The translations under genes and the position numbers were made by a program. Source: Solirubrobacterales bacterium (GTDB lineage Bacteria; Actinomycetota; Thermoleophilia; Solirubrobacterales; Solirubrobacteraceae). Taken from it: a DNA stretch of 37,273 bases. This document shows positions 17,078-25,237 of this stretch, piece by piece (the first letter of the stretch is position 1; every line of letters begins with the position of its first letter). Location of the stretch: the NCBI GenBank assembly GCA_025964355.1, contig JAOPZB010000080.1:1-37273 (forward strand), in the 5' to 3' direction. The notes beneath the pieces are model-generated. The model was not told the DNA's origin, searched no databases, and saw nothing but the letters and a program-made list of their open reading frames with translations.

Positions 17078-18378
17078 TCCGGAATGGGAGCGAGCATCAC
17101 CCGTCGCTCGGGTACGCGCGAGTCCGGATCCACACAGACCGCCCGCAGCGCCGCTTCCTGCCCGGCGACCGTGCGCACCTGGGCGATGGCCTCCCGCAGG
17201 CGGGCGGCACGGCGGGCCGGCTCCTGGTCGAGCAGGGCGCCCTGCTCGTTCGCCGGAGGGCCGAAGCTCGCGACGGACAACCGCAGGGCACCAGCCGGGG
17301 CCGGCAGCAGCAGCAGGCGCAGCGACAGCGCCAGCCGGATGCGCTCGGGGTCGGACAGCGCCTCGCGAAAGACCACGCTTTCGCGCCAGCCGCCACCGGC
17401 GAGCAGGCGCGCGGAGAGGGTGATGGCGCGCAATGTGCGGCCACGACGCTCGGGCCGGGCCAGCAGCCGGCTCACCAGCACGCCCAGCACGCCCTTCAAC
17501 GCCGTCCCGGAGCTCGCGTCGCCGACCTCCATCGATTCCTCCAGGCGCTCTTCGACGCGGCGCGCATGCAGTGGGGTGTCCTCGCCGCAGGCGAGCCTGT
17601 GCGCAAGCGCACCCGACGCTCCGAAGCGGTCGGCGAGCGCCGGGCGACCCAGCTTCACGAGCTCCCCGAGCGTGCGCACGCCGAGGCGCGTGAGGGGCTC
17701 GACCAACGCCGCGGTCTGCTCCCGAAAGCCGAGCAGATCGACCGGGCGCCCGGCGAGCCAGCTCCGGGCCTCGGTCGGGCCTTCAATCAAGAGCGGTCGG
17801 CGCGAGCGCACGGCCAGAGCGGCCGCCATGGCGCAGAAGCGGGTCGGCCCGCCACCGATGCGCGGCGGCCTGCCCAGCTCTCCGGCCCCTGTGCTCTGAT
17901 CGCCCGAGCGGCAGGCATGGCGGGCGGCGGCGATCGTGGCGGCGTCCGTTCCGTGGATGGCGAGCAGGCCGTCGGTCTCGAAGTAGGCGAGCCCCCGGCG
18001 GGCGGGCTCGACAGCGGCGCCGATCGATTCCAGGGCCCGCAGCACGCCCTCCCATCGCTCCGCCGCCCCCACGGGATCTGCAGGCACGAGAATCAGCTCG
18101 GGACAGCGCGCGAGCGCCTCGCCGAGGACCATCCCGGCGACGACGCCGCAGGCTTCAGCCGCTCCGGAGACCTCCCCCACGCGCCCGACGGGGCTCACGG
18201 CGGGGACGGCTGGATCGGCGCCGCGGGCGCTCTTCGATCGCTCGGCGCCGAGCAGCGGCGCCACGGCCAGCGCCCGTCCGGCCAGCGCCTGCCCGACGAT
18301 CTCGACCGGGCCGTCGCCGCATCGGTCTGCGGCGGCTACGACGAGCTCGAAGCGGGGCAGATGAACGCAGACGACCAT
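17074..18378 (-). CDS. imuB: ImuB, catalytically inactive Y-family polymerase homologue
   Basis: ImuB is the hub of the ImuA-ImuB-DnaE2 mutasome, linking DnaE2 to the clamp. The 434 residues have the Y-family layout. The N-terminus MVVCVHLPRFE has no metal-binding Asp where active Y-polymerases have DxDxFF. The place of the second acidic pair reads LAYFETDGLLAIHG. GVRTLGELVKLGRPALADRFG is the helix-hairpin-helix, and the little-finger domain follows. A catalytically dead protein is usual for ImuB. At 434 residues it is somewhat short for the family, and I see no convincing clamp-binding motif. The Met at 18378 is chosen over 18396 because promoter and LexA box lie just upstream of it. Confidence 0.9.
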   Translation of the reverse strand: MVVCVHLPRFELVVAAADRCGDGPVEIVGQALAGRALAVAPLLGAERSKSARGADPAVPAVSPVGRVGEVSGAAEACGVVAGMVLGEALARCPELILVPADPVGAAERWEGVLRALESIGAAVEPARRGLAYFETDGLLAIHGTDAATIAAARHACRSGDQSTGAGELGRPPRIGGGPTRFCAMAAALAVRSRRPLLIEGPTEARSWLAGRPVDLLGFREQTAALVEPLTRLGVRTLGELVKLGRPALADRFGASGALAHRLACGEDTPLHARRVEERLEESMEVGDASSGTALKGVLGVLVSRLLARPERRGRTLRAITLSARLLAGGGWRESVVFREALSDPERIRLALSLRLLLLPAPAGALRLSVASFGPPANEQGALLDQEPARRAARLREAIAQVRTVAGQEAALRAVCVDPDSRVPERRVMLAPIPE

Positions 18379-18380
18379 AC

Positions 18381-18392
18381 GAACGTATGTTC
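18381..18392 (-). promoter_or_regulatory. LexA (SOS) box of the imuB operon
   Basis: The sequence GAACGTATGTTC is a perfect match to the Gram-positive/actinobacterial LexA consensus GAAC-N4-GTTC, with flanks extending the arms to CGAAC/GTTCG. It ends 2 bases before the imuB start codon and contains the putative -10 hexamer. LexA bound here should block transcription of imuB, the DUF6504-like gene and dnaE2 until DNA damage. Confidence 0.88.
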
Positions 18393-18415
18393 GCATATGG
18401 TCGTCCGCAGGTCAA
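18387..18415 (-). promoter_or_regulatory. imuB promoter, -35 and -10
   Basis: On the minus strand TTGACC (18410-18415) is separated by 17 bases from GAACAT (18387-18392), which is 8 bases before ATG 18378. The -35 overlaps the stop codon of the preceding Mce ATPase gene. This is the only promoter in the window with a recognisable -35 at ideal spacing. Confidence 0.65.
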
Positions 18416-19230
18416 TCCATCGTCAGAGGCCCCTCGGCCGCCCCGCTGAGGAACTGGCGCACGAACGCGTTCTCGGAGGAGAACATCCTCTCCGCGTCGC
18501 CCGCTTCCACGATCCGCCCCCGCCAAAGAAGCGCGATGTACTCGCCGATCTGCCGCGCCGACGCGATGTTGTGCGTCACGACTATGTAGGCACCCCTGTG
18601 GATCGTGTGCATCTCCTGGATCAGATCGCACAGCAGCGCCGTGCGCACCGGGTCCAATCCCGAGTCGGGCTCGTCGAAGATCACGATGTCCGGTTCCATG
18701 ACGAGGGCGCGCGCGAAGCCGGCTCGCTTGCGCATGCCGCCCGAGAGCTGGGAGGGCGAGTCGCCCATCGCATCCGCCAGGCCTACGTCGGCGAGGCGCT
18801 GAGAGACGCGCTCGGCGATCTGGGTCTCCGGGAGATCGGTGTGCTGGCGCAGCGGGAAGGCGACGTTGTCGAACACGGACATCGAGCCGAACAGGGCCCC
18901 GTCCTGGAACAGCACGCCGATCTTGCGGCGAAGCGCGAGCAGCCGTGGCATCGTCAGGCTCGGGACCGACTGCCCCTGCACGATGATGTCACCGGAGTCC
19001 GGGAACATCAGGCCGATTATGTGCTTGATCAGCACGCTCTTGCCGGTGCCGGAGGGCCCCAGCACGACGGTGATCGTGTCGTCGGGGAACGCGACGTTCA
19101 ACCCGTTGAGCACCGGCACGCCGCCGAGGCGCTTGTGCACGTCGATGCAGCGGATCGACCACTCGCCCGCGTCGGGGTCTCCGGAGAGCTCGAGGTCGCT
19201 GGTGTGATACTCGAAGTCGTCGGCCATCAT
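18412..19230 (-). CDS. Mce/Mla-type lipid transporter ATPase (MlaF/Mkl-like)
   Basis: This is the cytoplasmic motor of the MCE lipid transport system. The 272 residues have Walker A GPSGTGKS at 58-65, LFQDGALFGSMSVFDNVAFP (the MlaF/Mkl-typical Q-loop region, 108-126), signature LSGGM at 162-166, Walker B DIVIFDEP at 181-188 and the switch His in VVTHN. The order DEPDSGLDP is usual for this subfamily. It is the last gene of the operon; its ATGATG start overlaps the stop of the last MCE gene, and a GAAGGGAA ribosome-binding site precedes it. The permease partners (YrbE/MlaE) are not in the window. It favours GAG glutamate codons, unlike the MCE genes. Confidence 0.93.
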   Translation of the reverse strand: MMADDFEYHTSDLELSGDPDAGEWSIRCIDVHKRLGGVPVLNGLNVAFPDDTITVVLGPSGTGKSVLIKHIIGLMFPDSGDIIVQGQSVPSLTMPRLLALRRKIGVLFQDGALFGSMSVFDNVAFPLRQHTDLPETQIAERVSQRLADVGLADAMGDSPSQLSGGMRKRAGFARALVMEPDIVIFDEPDSGLDPVRTALLCDLIQEMHTIHRGAYIVVTHNIASARQIGEYIALLWRGRIVEAGDAERMFSSENAFVRQFLSGAAEGPLTMD

Positions 19231-20729
19231 TTCCCTTCAAAGGTTACGTGAGGGAACTGGCTCGTCTGGCCGTTGAACGTGAACGGCCCCTGCTGCAGGC
19301 AGACCGGCGCCGGGACTTCGTTGGCGTGTTCGGGCGTGTTGGCGACCTTGAACTGGATGATCTGTTCGATGATGCTCTGGGAGATCGTTTCGTTCGGCGG
19401 GCCGCTCACCGAGGGCGCGGAGTTCGAGCAGGAGCCGCTGCTGAAGACAGGCAGGCCGCTGGCGAGCGAGTGCAGCGCTCCGGTATGGAAATAGGGGTTG
19501 GAGCGGTCGGTTCCGATCCGGCTCGGGTAGAGCGCGAGGCTCTCCGGGCTGAGCACGTTCATCGACGTCAGCAGGTGCGCGGCCGGGCCGCTCGGGTCGC
19601 TGCCGTTCTTGCCGTGTGACTCGGATGCCGCCGTGAGGTTCGCGAAGAAGGCCTGAACCTCGGGTACGTATTCGCCCGTGTACTGCAGGAACGGGTCGAG
19701 GTTGTGCAGAACCGGCCTGAGGTTTTCGAGCACCGGCACGGTCAGGTCGAGCGTCTTCTTGACGTCGGGGAGCCCGGCCTTCGCGGCCTTGGTGAGCGGG
19801 CCGAGGTCCGTCAGGAACTTGTCGAATTCGGGAGCGAACGGCTTTGCGGCCGTGAGCAGCAGCGCCAGCTGGCGCTCGGCCGGCTTGAATTCGTCGAGGA
19901 ACGGGCTGGCGTCCGCGGCGAAGGCGTCGAGTTCCTTGAGCGCCACCGTCGAGTTGTGCTCGAACGTGGGCAGCGCCTTGAACGCTTCGGCGAAGCCCTG
20001 ACTGCCTTCGGCGGCCGCGTGGAAGGTGTGTTCTCCGTTGACGATCAGGCCTTCGAGCTGATGGTCGCGGCTTGCGAGGGCGTTGAAGACGACGCCCGTG
20101 TTGCGCACGAGCGCGCGCACCGCCCCTTCCTGGGAGTTGAGGATCGTGACGAGACGGTTGGCATGTTCGACGAACGGTTCGAGCTTGGCGCAGGAGGCGT
20201 TGATCTGTTCTCCGCGCCCATTGATCCCTTCGGAGAGCGCCTGCTGCCAGATCGCGAACGCACGCCGGGTCTTGGGGTCGAAGGCCGACAGGATGTCGTC
20301 GAGGGTCACCGACGGTTCGACCTGGGCATTCGCGAGCTGTCCCTGGTCCGCCAGGTAGGGACCGGTGCTCCCCTCCGGGTTCAGCTGCACGAAGGTCTCT
20401 CCCAGGAGCGTCTTCTGGCGGAGGATCGCGTGCATGTTGGCCCGTATCGGGGCGTATTTACCTGACAGTTCGACCGTGGCGTGGGTGCGGCCGTCCTTGC
20501 CGAGCTTCAGCGCGACGACGTGGCCGACGTTCACGCCGCTGATGCGCACGTCGGACTGTTCGGCGAGGGCGAGCGTGCGCGGGAAGGCGACGGTGAAGCG
20601 GTAGCCCTTGGGCTTCAACGGCAGCGGACCGCCGAAGGACTCCCACAGGAACATCAGCAGCCCGAAGCAGCTGAGCACGAACAGGATGATCACGAGGATG
20701 TTGCCGAGGGTGGGCGCGCGCTTCTGCAT
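19227..20729 (-). CDS. MCE-family protein (MlaD domain), sixth of the operon
   Basis: MCE proteins assemble as hexameric rings and tubes that carry lipids across the envelope. The 500 residues contain an N-terminal membrane anchor (about 9-29, NILVIILFVLSCFGLLMFLW) and an MCE domain at about 41-117 (YRFTVAFPRTLAL, VRISGVNVGHVVAL, LLGETFVQLNP). A long helical region to about 380 follows, then a Ser/Pro-rich tail. Two Cys lie in the tail (SGSCSN, APVCLQQ) and one mid-helix. The open frame extends 30 codons upstream into the previous gene; MQKRAPTLG at 20729 is the natural start, one base after that gene's stop. Confidence 0.9.
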   Translation of the reverse strand: MQKRAPTLGNILVIILFVLSCFGLLMFLWESFGGPLPLKPKGYRFTVAFPRTLALAEQSDVRISGVNVGHVVALKLGKDGRTHATVELSGKYAPIRANMHAILRQKTLLGETFVQLNPEGSTGPYLADQGQLANAQVEPSVTLDDILSAFDPKTRRAFAIWQQALSEGINGRGEQINASCAKLEPFVEHANRLVTILNSQEGAVRALVRNTGVVFNALASRDHQLEGLIVNGEHTFHAAAEGSQGFAEAFKALPTFEHNSTVALKELDAFAADASPFLDEFKPAERQLALLLTAAKPFAPEFDKFLTDLGPLTKAAKAGLPDVKKTLDLTVPVLENLRPVLHNLDPFLQYTGEYVPEVQAFFANLTAASESHGKNGSDPSGPAAHLLTSMNVLSPESLALYPSRIGTDRSNPYFHTGALHSLASGLPVFSSGSCSNSAPSVSGPPNETISQSIIEQIIQFKVANTPEHANEVPAPVCLQQGPFTFNGQTSQFPHVTFEGK

Positions 20730-20730
20730 G

Positions 20731-22230
20731 TCAGCCCTTCCCTGCGCTCGAGCTCTTCGCGGTTGGCGAGGCCGCTCCGAACACGCTCGGGTTGAGGCTC
20801 GAGAGCGCTGCGCCCGCACTGGCCTTGGGGGCGGCCGAGCTCGTTTTCGCTTTGACCACCGAGCCGGGCAGGAGACGTTCGCATTCAGCCTGTGTGGGCG
20901 GCTTGAGCAGGTTGACGAGCAGGTTCACAGTGGGGTTGACTTCCGATACGCCGACGAGCAGCGGCAGGATGTTGCAGTTGAAGTAGACGAGGCTGCGCCC
21001 GACGGCGCCGTGGGCGTCAGACGTGCTGACGACGCTGTTGAGGTTGTGGTTGCCCCAGTCGAGGAAGAACAGGAAGCCGCCCTTGCTGGGCCCGGGGTTG
21101 TAGGCCAGCTCGTTGAAGAATTCGTTGAGCACCGAGAAGCTCACCGCGAGCTTCGGGAAGGCTTCGCCGGCGCCTTTGGTGGAGGGTGCGAGTTCGTTGA
21201 CGACAGGGAGGATCTGTCGCGCGAACGGGCGGATTTCGTTCTTGATTATCGGCGTCGTCTTGTTGGCGAGCCGCCGCGTCGCTTCGTTGGCGGGGCCGAG
21301 CGCGCTCGCGAACGGCTGCAGCTTTCGCAGCGCCGGGCCGAGCACGCGGCTGGCCGTGCCGAGCTTGCCGAGGCCAGTCCCCGCCTTTTTCAGGGCGCCG
21401 GGGAGCAGGCGCAGCGTCTGCTGGACGTTTGCATCCTCCTTCGCGAAGGTCGCGAACACGGCGTTGGAGGCCTCGACGAGTTCGGCGAGCTGCTTGTCCT
21501 TGCCGCCCAGCGATTCCATCAGCAGCCTGAAGTTGTGGATCGAGCGGGCGACGTTGGCGTGACGGATTTCGACCTGCTCGGCGATCTTCTGGAACTCCTT
21601 GGCCGTCGGATCGAAGCGCTTGAGCGTCGCGGACAGCGCGGCCGCGTTGCCTTTCAGGCCCTGGCCGGCGCCGGCGAGCAGCTCCTGCAGGTAGGCGCGG
21701 GTTTCGGCGTCGAGACCCGCTAGGAACTCGTCGAAGTTGATGTTGGGCGCCGTCTGCGAAAGGGGGAGCACGTGACCGCTGGGCAGCTTCCCCGCGGAGG
21801 GCGTGCCGGGGTTGACCTCGATCGTGATGTCCTGCAGCTGCGTCTTCGGCCGCAGCAGCAGCGTCGCGTTGCGGTAGATGCGCGCGTATTTGGGAACGAC
21901 TTTCATCGTCACCGTGGCGACGCCGTTCTGCAGGTTGACGCTCGCGATTTCCCCGATCTTCGCGCCGGCGATCGTCACCGCCTGACCCTGCCCGGGGGTG
22001 ACGGCCTGTGCGGTCTGGAAGTCGGCCTTGAGCGTGTAGTAGCTGCGTCCGAAGACCGGCACCCAGCCCGGGAGCTTGAGGTTCTCGTGCGCGAGGATGT
22101 AGCCACCGACGGCTGCGGCGAGGATCACCATCGTGACGACGGCTATGAACGCCGTGCGGTAGCGCTCGATCTGGTCGCGGACGCTCAGCCCGCCTTCGTG
22201 TCCCGGTGCCGGCACTCTCGGCGCCATCAT
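20731..22230 (-). CDS. MCE-family protein (MlaD domain), fifth of the operon
   Basis: The 499 residues start with a 25-residue cytoplasmic segment, then an anchor at about 27-47 (AFIAVVTMVILAAAVGGYIL) and an MCE domain at about 64-142 (YYTLKADFQTAQAV, VTIAGAKIGEIASV, QLQDITIEVNPG). A helical region rich in Lys and Ala follows. The tail has a Cys pair (YFNCNIL, QAECERL) and ends in a Ser/Ala/Lys-rich low-complexity segment. ATG 22230 overlaps the stop of the preceding MCE gene (ATGA), with GGGAACGG just upstream. A long open frame continues past this start, but it runs antiphase through the neighbouring MCE gene and is not real. Confidence 0.9.
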   Translation of the reverse strand: MMAPRVPAPGHEGGLSVRDQIERYRTAFIAVVTMVILAAAVGGYILAHENLKLPGWVPVFGRSYYTLKADFQTAQAVTPGQGQAVTIAGAKIGEIASVNLQNGVATVTMKVVPKYARIYRNATLLLRPKTQLQDITIEVNPGTPSAGKLPSGHVLPLSQTAPNINFDEFLAGLDAETRAYLQELLAGAGQGLKGNAAALSATLKRFDPTAKEFQKIAEQVEIRHANVARSIHNFRLLMESLGGKDKQLAELVEASNAVFATFAKEDANVQQTLRLLPGALKKAGTGLGKLGTASRVLGPALRKLQPFASALGPANEATRRLANKTTPIIKNEIRPFARQILPVVNELAPSTKGAGEAFPKLAVSFSVLNEFFNELAYNPGPSKGGFLFFLDWGNHNLNSVVSTSDAHGAVGRSLVYFNCNILPLLVGVSEVNPTVNLLVNLLKPPTQAECERLLPGSVVKAKTSSAAPKASAGAALSSLNPSVFGAASPTAKSSSAGKG

Positions 22231-23726
22231 CCGTTCCCGTCCGCCGGGCCCTGCGACAGCGGGCCGTTGAAGTTGGGCAGCGCCTGCTTGTAGCACGGCG
22301 CGAGCGGCTGGTAGGGCGGCTCCTGCGCCGGGTAGGCCGGGCGCGTCCCCTGCGGCGACAGCGGGGAGCGGGCGAGCAGCTGCAGCCCTTCGCTCTTGCT
22401 GCCGAGCTCTTTGACCTTCTGGGAGCGGAGCGTCTGGCCGCTGTTGCCGACCATGAACTTGGCCATCACACCGTTGCCGTCGAAGTGCTGACCGATGCTC
22501 CCGAGGCCGACGAGGCTGTACCAGAATTCCTTGTAGTTTTCGACGCCGGAGGTGCTCGCGCCGTCCTGGATCTTGGTGTTCCCGGCGGGATAGATCACTT
22601 TCGTCAGGCATTTGTTGAACAGCTCGGTCTGCTTGAACAGCGGGACCTGTTCGGCCTCCAGGCTCGCCAGTGACGGCGTCGCGGCCGACAGCCCTTTGGC
22701 CACCCCGCCGAGCTCGGTCGGCGTAAGCGATGCCTGCACCTGTGCGATCCACGGCAGCGCCGCGGCGACGGTGGGGTTCGTCGCCCTGACGCCCGGGAGG
22801 ATGTCGCGTGCGAACGTCCGCGTCGGTGGGAACGAGGCGTTCAGAGCGGCGAGGCCGCGGTCGATGCTCAGCAGCGAGCTCGGGAGCTCCGCGACCGTCG
22901 CGCGCAGCGGCGCGGACTGCGCGGCGAACTCGGAGAAGAACGTGTTGAAGTTGCCGATCAGTTCGCCGAGCTGCTGCTCGTGGACGTTCAGCCCGGCGGT
23001 GACTTTGCCTATGCCGGCGACCAGTTTGGAGAGGTCGTGCGGTTCGGTGCCGCCGATCGCCTGGTTGAGCACCGCGGTGCCGCGCAGCGAGGGCGGACCG
23101 CGATGGTAGGCCTTGGCGAGCGCCTGGGCGGCGTTCAGGCCGCGCACGTCGGGATCCTGTTCGGCGTTTTCGGCGGCGTTCGGCTTGCGGGTCAGCGCGT
23201 CGCCGTATTCGATGAGGAAGGTCTGCAGGTTCGAGCGCGTGTCGGTGTTCAGGGCGTCGAGCACCTGGTCGAGCTGCACGGGATCGGATGTCTGGGTGAT
23301 CGGAATCGTGGCACCCGAGGAGAGCGTGTTCGCGGACGGGCTCCCGGGCTGCAGTTCGACGAACCAGTTGCCTTCGAGGAAGATCCGCGGACGGATCTTG
23401 AGCGTCGCATCCGAGTGGATCGGCAGGCCCTTCGATTCGATTTCCATCGTCACCAGGCCGGCCTTCCCCGAGCGCGTCACCGAGCTGACCTTGCCGACGT
23501 CGACACCGGCCACGCGCACCGGCGACTTCGGGTGGATGTTGACCGCGGTCGCGAACTGCGCCTTCAGGCGGTAGCCGTGTTTGAACGGGATGTGCTTGGT
23601 GAAGCCGAAGTAGACGAGGATCGCGGCGACGACGATGACGATGATCCCGAAGCGCAGCGGGTTGTAGCGCTGCAGCTCGATGACCGGGATTTCGTCGTGG
23701 CGACGCCACCAGCGCCTGCGGCTCAT
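22227..23726 (-). CDS. MCE-family protein (MlaD domain), fourth of the operon
   Basis: The 499 residues have a very basic start (MSRRRWWRRHDE), an anchor at about 26-43 (FGIIVIVVAAILVYFGF) and an MCE domain at about 51-129 (YRLKAQFATAVNI, VRVAGVDVGKVSSV, EGNWFVELQPG). The helical tube region follows. The two Cys are FNKCLTK and APCYKQ, about 108 residues apart in the C-terminal part. The gene overlaps both neighbours by four bases (ATGA), which indicates translational coupling and stoichiometric synthesis. The tail is Pro/Gly-rich (PAYPAQEPPYQPL). Confidence 0.9.
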   Translation of the reverse strand: MSRRRWWRRHDEIPVIELQRYNPLRFGIIVIVVAAILVYFGFTKHIPFKHGYRLKAQFATAVNIHPKSPVRVAGVDVGKVSSVTRSGKAGLVTMEIESKGLPIHSDATLKIRPRIFLEGNWFVELQPGSPSANTLSSGATIPITQTSDPVQLDQVLDALNTDTRSNLQTFLIEYGDALTRKPNAAENAEQDPDVRGLNAAQALAKAYHRGPPSLRGTAVLNQAIGGTEPHDLSKLVAGIGKVTAGLNVHEQQLGELIGNFNTFFSEFAAQSAPLRATVAELPSSLLSIDRGLAALNASFPPTRTFARDILPGVRATNPTVAAALPWIAQVQASLTPTELGGVAKGLSAATPSLASLEAEQVPLFKQTELFNKCLTKVIYPAGNTKIQDGASTSGVENYKEFWYSLVGLGSIGQHFDGNGVMAKFMVGNSGQTLRSQKVKELGSKSEGLQLLARSPLSPQGTRPAYPAQEPPYQPLAPCYKQALPNFNGPLSQGPADGNG

Positions 23727-25237
23727 TTCTTCTTCCCCTTGGCGATCCCGAGCGCCGTGAGGGTCGCGCTCGGGTACGGTTCGCCGGACAGGTCCTGTCC
23801 GCGGGTGGTGAGTTCGCGCTTGTTGGCGACGTCGATCGAGGGCACGTTCCCGATCACGGCTTTGCCTTCCAGATACGTCTCGTTGCCGGCTTCGCAGACC
23901 TGCGGCTGACCGGGCCCGGCGACGTTCGGATACGGGTTCACGTGCACATGGTTGTTGTCGATGATCGTCGTGGATTGGAAGCCGTGTTCGGTCGAGGGGC
24001 CGTTCGCCGGAGCAGACGACGGATAGCCCTCGTTGTTCGGCCCCGGCGGGGAGAGCACGAAGCCCGAGCGGGCGACGGTCCCGACGCCGACGTTCTCGGA
24101 CTCGAGGCTCGCGACGTTGCGGAAAGCCAGCGTCAGGTAGTTGCAGACGGCCTGCTCGGGTGCGATGCCGGCGAACAGGGGATTGCCGACCTGCAGCGTC
24201 CGCGTGAGGTCTTCGAGGCCGAGCGAGGCGACCGGGTTCTGCGCGAAGGCGGCGAGCGCCTGCGATGAGGCGGCGAGCTGCGTGTTCAGTTCCGTCGCCG
24301 CCTTGAGGTTCACGGCGCCCACGGCGAAGGCGTGGGCGAGCGGCGGAGCGACGGTCCGCAGCGACCGCGCGCTCGGGCGCAGCAGGTGCATGAATTCCGT
24401 CGCCTTTTCGATGAACGGCGCCTCGAACGGCAGCGAGTGGATGGCCTGTTCGAGCGCGGCGGGACCACCCTCGGTCGCTTTTTCAAGCGATGGCGCGACG
24501 CTCGCCCAGGCCTTGAAGAACGTGTCCTGGTCGCTGAAGAAGGAGGCCTGCGCGTTGGCCACCGGGGCGGCCTGCGAGGCGACGCGGTCCAGGGCGATGA
24601 AGAAGCCGCGCAGGTCGGTCTGCGGAAGCGCGAGGTTGTGAAGGACCGGCACGGCGTTGTTCACGAGCGGCCGCAGTTCGGCGATCGTGTTGTTCAGCCC
24701 GAGCCCGCGGCCGGCCAGCCCGTCGCCGAAGTTGTTCGTGTTGATCTTGATGGCGGTTCGCGTCGGCTTGTCGAACATGTTGAAGAGTTCGTCGATGTTC
24801 ACCGGTTCGCGCGTCTGCGCTGTGGGCAACGTCTGCCCCGCCTTCAGCGGCTGATGCGAGCTCCCCTTTTCAAGTTCCAGGTACTTCAGGCCGATCGCCG
24901 AGACGGACAGCACGATCGCTTTCGTGTCGGCGGGGAGCGGTTCGATGCCCTTTTCGAGCTTCAGCGTGGCGATCGCGCTGACGCGTCCGGTGGCGCGGTT
25001 CTGGCGCGGCGTGAGCGAGCTGACCAGCCCGACCCGGGTGCCCGCGATGCGCACCTGGTTTGAGGGGATCAGGCCGGACGCCTCGGGCAGTTCGACTTTG
25101 ATGTTGTAGGTCGGCACGAACGGCAGGCCGTTGTTGGCGTTGTAGGCCAGGAACACGGCCACGACGACGATCAGCGTCGTCACCGCCCCGATCAGGAGCG
25201 GGTTGCCGGCGAGGGAGCCGCTGCGACGCCGTTTCAT
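23723..25237 (-). CDS. MCE-family protein (MlaD domain), third of the operon
   Basis: The 504 residues have an anchor at about 12-32 (NPLLIGAVTTLIVVVAVFLA) and an MCE domain at about 43-125 (YNIKVELPEASGL, VRIAGTRVGLVSSL, AIGLKYLELEKG). A helical region follows, then a long Pro/Asn/Gly-rich C-terminal tail ending in KGKKK. The only two Cys are AVCNYL and QVCEAGN, about 83 residues apart and both C-terminal. The start shares one base with the stop of the preceding MCE gene (TGATG). Glutamate codons are mostly GAA. Confidence 0.9.
   Translation of the reverse strand: MKRRRSGSLAGNPLLIGAVTTLIVVVAVFLAYNANNGLPFVPTYNIKVELPEASGLIPSNQVRIAGTRVGLVSSLTPRQNRATGRVSAIATLKLEKGIEPLPADTKAIVLSVSAIGLKYLELEKGSSHQPLKAGQTLPTAQTREPVNIDELFNMFDKPTRTAIKINTNNFGDGLAGRGLGLNNTIAELRPLVNNAVPVLHNLALPQTDLRGFFIALDRVASQAAPVANAQASFFSDQDTFFKAWASVAPSLEKATEGGPAALEQAIHSLPFEAPFIEKATEFMHLLRPSARSLRTVAPPLAHAFAVGAVNLKAATELNTQLAASSQALAAFAQNPVASLGLEDLTRTLQVGNPLFAGIAPEQAVCNYLTLAFRNVASLESENVGVGTVARSGFVLSPPGPNNEGYPSSAPANGPSTEHGFQSTTIIDNNHVHVNPYPNVAGPGQPQVCEAGNETYLEGKAVIGNVPSIDVANKRELTTRGQDLSGEPYPSATLTALGIAKGKKK

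Noticed and set aside
16909-19251. Plus-strand open frame of 780 codons across imuB and the Mce ATPase
   Set aside because: It is antisense to two genes with clear motifs and crosses the LexA-controlled promoter. Its composition is that of a shadow frame.
20731-23709. A 992-codon reading of the fifth MCE gene extending through the fourth
   Set aside because: The upstream half is an Arg-rich frame-shifted reading of the fourth MCE gene. The real start is ATG 22230 with ATGA overlap, so there is no giant fused MCE protein.
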